Part shown: one piece after another, positions 63,103 to 64,000 of the stretch
Layout of the letters: each line of letters begins with the position of its first letter
How positions within the stretch are numbered: the stretch's first letter is position 1
NCBI RefSeq assembly: GCF_014651015.1
Contig: NZ_BMWB01000003.1
Span: 182,847 to 246,846, forward strand
Length of the DNA stretch: 64,000 nucleotides
From: Streptomyces xantholiticus
GTDB lineage: Bacteria > Actinomycetota > Actinomycetes > Streptomycetales > Streptomycetaceae
Reading direction: 5' to 3'
The notes under the pieces: model-generated
What the model was told of the DNA's origin: nothing
Database searches by the model: none
What the model saw: the letters and a program-made list of their open reading frames with translations, nothing else
Position numbers and translations under genes: made by a program

Positions 63103-64000
63103 ATGGCCGGCCATGCCCACCCACAGCGCACCGCGAGCACCGCCGCCGCCCTGCTCGTGCTGCTCGCGCTGCTCGCAGGGTGCGGTGGCGCAGGCGACCG
63201 GCCCGTCGACCCCACCGTCCAGGAGATCCAGCAGACGCTGGACGCCCGTGCCACCGCCCTGCTCGAGCACGACCGCGTCGCCTACCTCGCGTCGCTCGAG
63301 CCCGGCGCCGCCGTGCTGCGGGCGGCGCAGGGGACGGAGTTCGACAACCTCGCGGAGGTGCCGCTGCACTCCTGGAAGTACCGGATCGAGCGCGTGCGCC
63401 ACCAGGGCACGACGGTCGTCGCGGACACCGAGCTGCACTACCGCATCGCCGGCTACGACGCCGCACCAGTGACCGCCTCGCGCACGCTGGAGCTGGCCGA
63501 GCGCGACGGCCGCTGGTACGTGACCGCCGACCGTGCGGGCACCGGGACCCCTCAGCAGCTGTGGCAGCAGGGCGACGTGGACGTCGTGCGGGGCAGCCGC
63601 AGCCTCGTCCTCGGCGTCGGCCAGGACGAGGCGCGGCTGCGTGACCTCGCGGCGGCCGCCGACCGTGCGGTGCCCGCCGTGTCCGACGCCTGGCCGTCCA
63701 GGTGGGCGGGCCGCATCGTCGTGCTCGTGCCGGCGTCCGTGGAGGAGATGGGCAGGCTGCTGGGCGCCCCGGCGGCCGGGTACCGGGGCATCGCGGCCGT
63801 CACCACCGGTGAGACGGATCTCGAGGCCACGCGGCCGGCGGACCGGGTGGTGGTCAACCCGGAGGCCTACGGGCTGCTCGGCGACTTCGGCCAGGGGGTG
63901 GTGCTCACGCACGAGGCCACCCATGTGGCGACCCGCGCACACACCTCCGCCGCGACCCCGATGTGGCTGTCCGAGGGCTTCGCGGACTGGGTCGCGTACC
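63103..64000 (+). CDS. Lipoprotein with HExxH metallopeptidase motif (cut by window edge)
   Basis: The frame is open to the end of the window (299 residues seen). The signal ends in a canonical lipobox LLAGC (Cys about residue 27). A middle domain of about 110 residues resembles an NTF2-like cone (SWKYRIERV, AERDGRWYVTAD). The visible end has HEATH (His270, Glu271, His274) and SEGFADW with Glu291, the pattern of a gluzincin zinc peptidase. It lies 57 bp after the second NlpC/P60 gene. Substrate unknown. Confidence 0.88.
   Translation, partial: MAGHAHPQRTASTAAALLVLLALLAGCGGAGDRPVDPTVQEIQQTLDARATALLEHDRVAYLASLEPGAAVLRAAQGTEFDNLAEVPLHSWKYRIERVRHQGTTVVADTELHYRIAGYDAAPVTASRTLELAERDGRWYVTADRAGTGTPQQLWQQGDVDVVRGSRSLVLGVGQDEARLRDLAAAADRAVPAVSDAWPSRWAGRIVVLVPASVEEMGRLLGAPAAGYRGIAAVTTGETDLEATRPADRVVVNPEAYGLLGDFGQGVVLTHEATHVATRAHTSAATPMWLSEGFADWVAY

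Overview
The window is high-GC actinobacterial chromosome, almost certainly Streptomyces. Third codon positions are strongly GC-rich. GTG starts, TANNNT -10 boxes and candidate leaderless starts are frequent. From memory, the gene order (lipB-lipA, aceE, sucB-lpdA, pepA, cob genes, pspA, nadA, erpA, ctaCDF, ctaE-qcrCAB, trpD, paired NlpC/P60 genes) matches the conserved core around SCO2135-SCO2196 of S. coelicolor; this was not checked by search. No tRNA, rRNA, CRISPR array, insertion sequence, phage or biosynthetic cluster was seen.

Layout. 1-3.2 kb: lipoate synthesis (lipB, lipA) followed by a small gene and a DUF4191 membrane protein, all on the minus strand. 3.4-14 kb: accessory core genes, namely an HTH/TPR regulator, a FAD oxidoreductase, a TIGR01777 epimerase, a GNAT, an MMPL transporter, a DUF4240 protein, an SDR, and WYL and MerR regulators. 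14-21.5 kb: 2-oxoacid dehydrogenase genes (aceE E1, sucB E2 with two lipoyl domains, lpdA E3) with a GntR regulator; lipB and lipA nearby make the cofactor these enzymes need. 22-28.8 kb: pepA and cobalamin nucleotide-loop genes (cobS, cobT, and cobU fused to a metallo-beta-lactamase domain) with two membrane proteins. 28.9-37.3 kb: HtrA-like protease, ABC exporter, methyltransferase, DUF3043, the PspA-PspAA envelope stress pair and a two-component system. 37.5-42.3 kb: nadA, erpA, two unrecognised proteins and a PfkB sugar/nucleoside kinase.

42.7-53.7 kb holds the aerobic respiratory chain: a cysteine desulfurase-TusA fusion, then ctaC-ctaD-ctaF, an L,D-transpeptidase, a degenerate receiver protein on the opposite strand, and ctaE-qcrC-qcrA-qcrB with translational-coupling overlaps. 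53.8-58.6 kb: trpD, a SAM-IV-type riboswitch leader with a six-codon upstream ORF ahead of a class V aminotransferase, a decayed segment with glycerate kinase and response-regulator remnants, a stand-alone AsnC ligand-binding protein and a rhomboid protease. 58.8-64 kb: a zinc-ribbon protein, a NYN-domain protein, two paralogous NlpC/P60 cell-wall hydrolases with separate promoters, and a lipoprotein metallopeptidase that runs off the right edge.

The window is mostly conserved housekeeping DNA and no wholly new multi-gene system was found. The most interesting signals are regulatory or structural: the SAM riboswitch with its short ORF and hairpin, the CobU and cysteine desulfurase fusions, operator-like palindromes (aceE, SDR, nadA, ctaC, ctaE, MerR), a probable CTG start coupled to a TGA stop, and a deletion junction between two pseudogenes.
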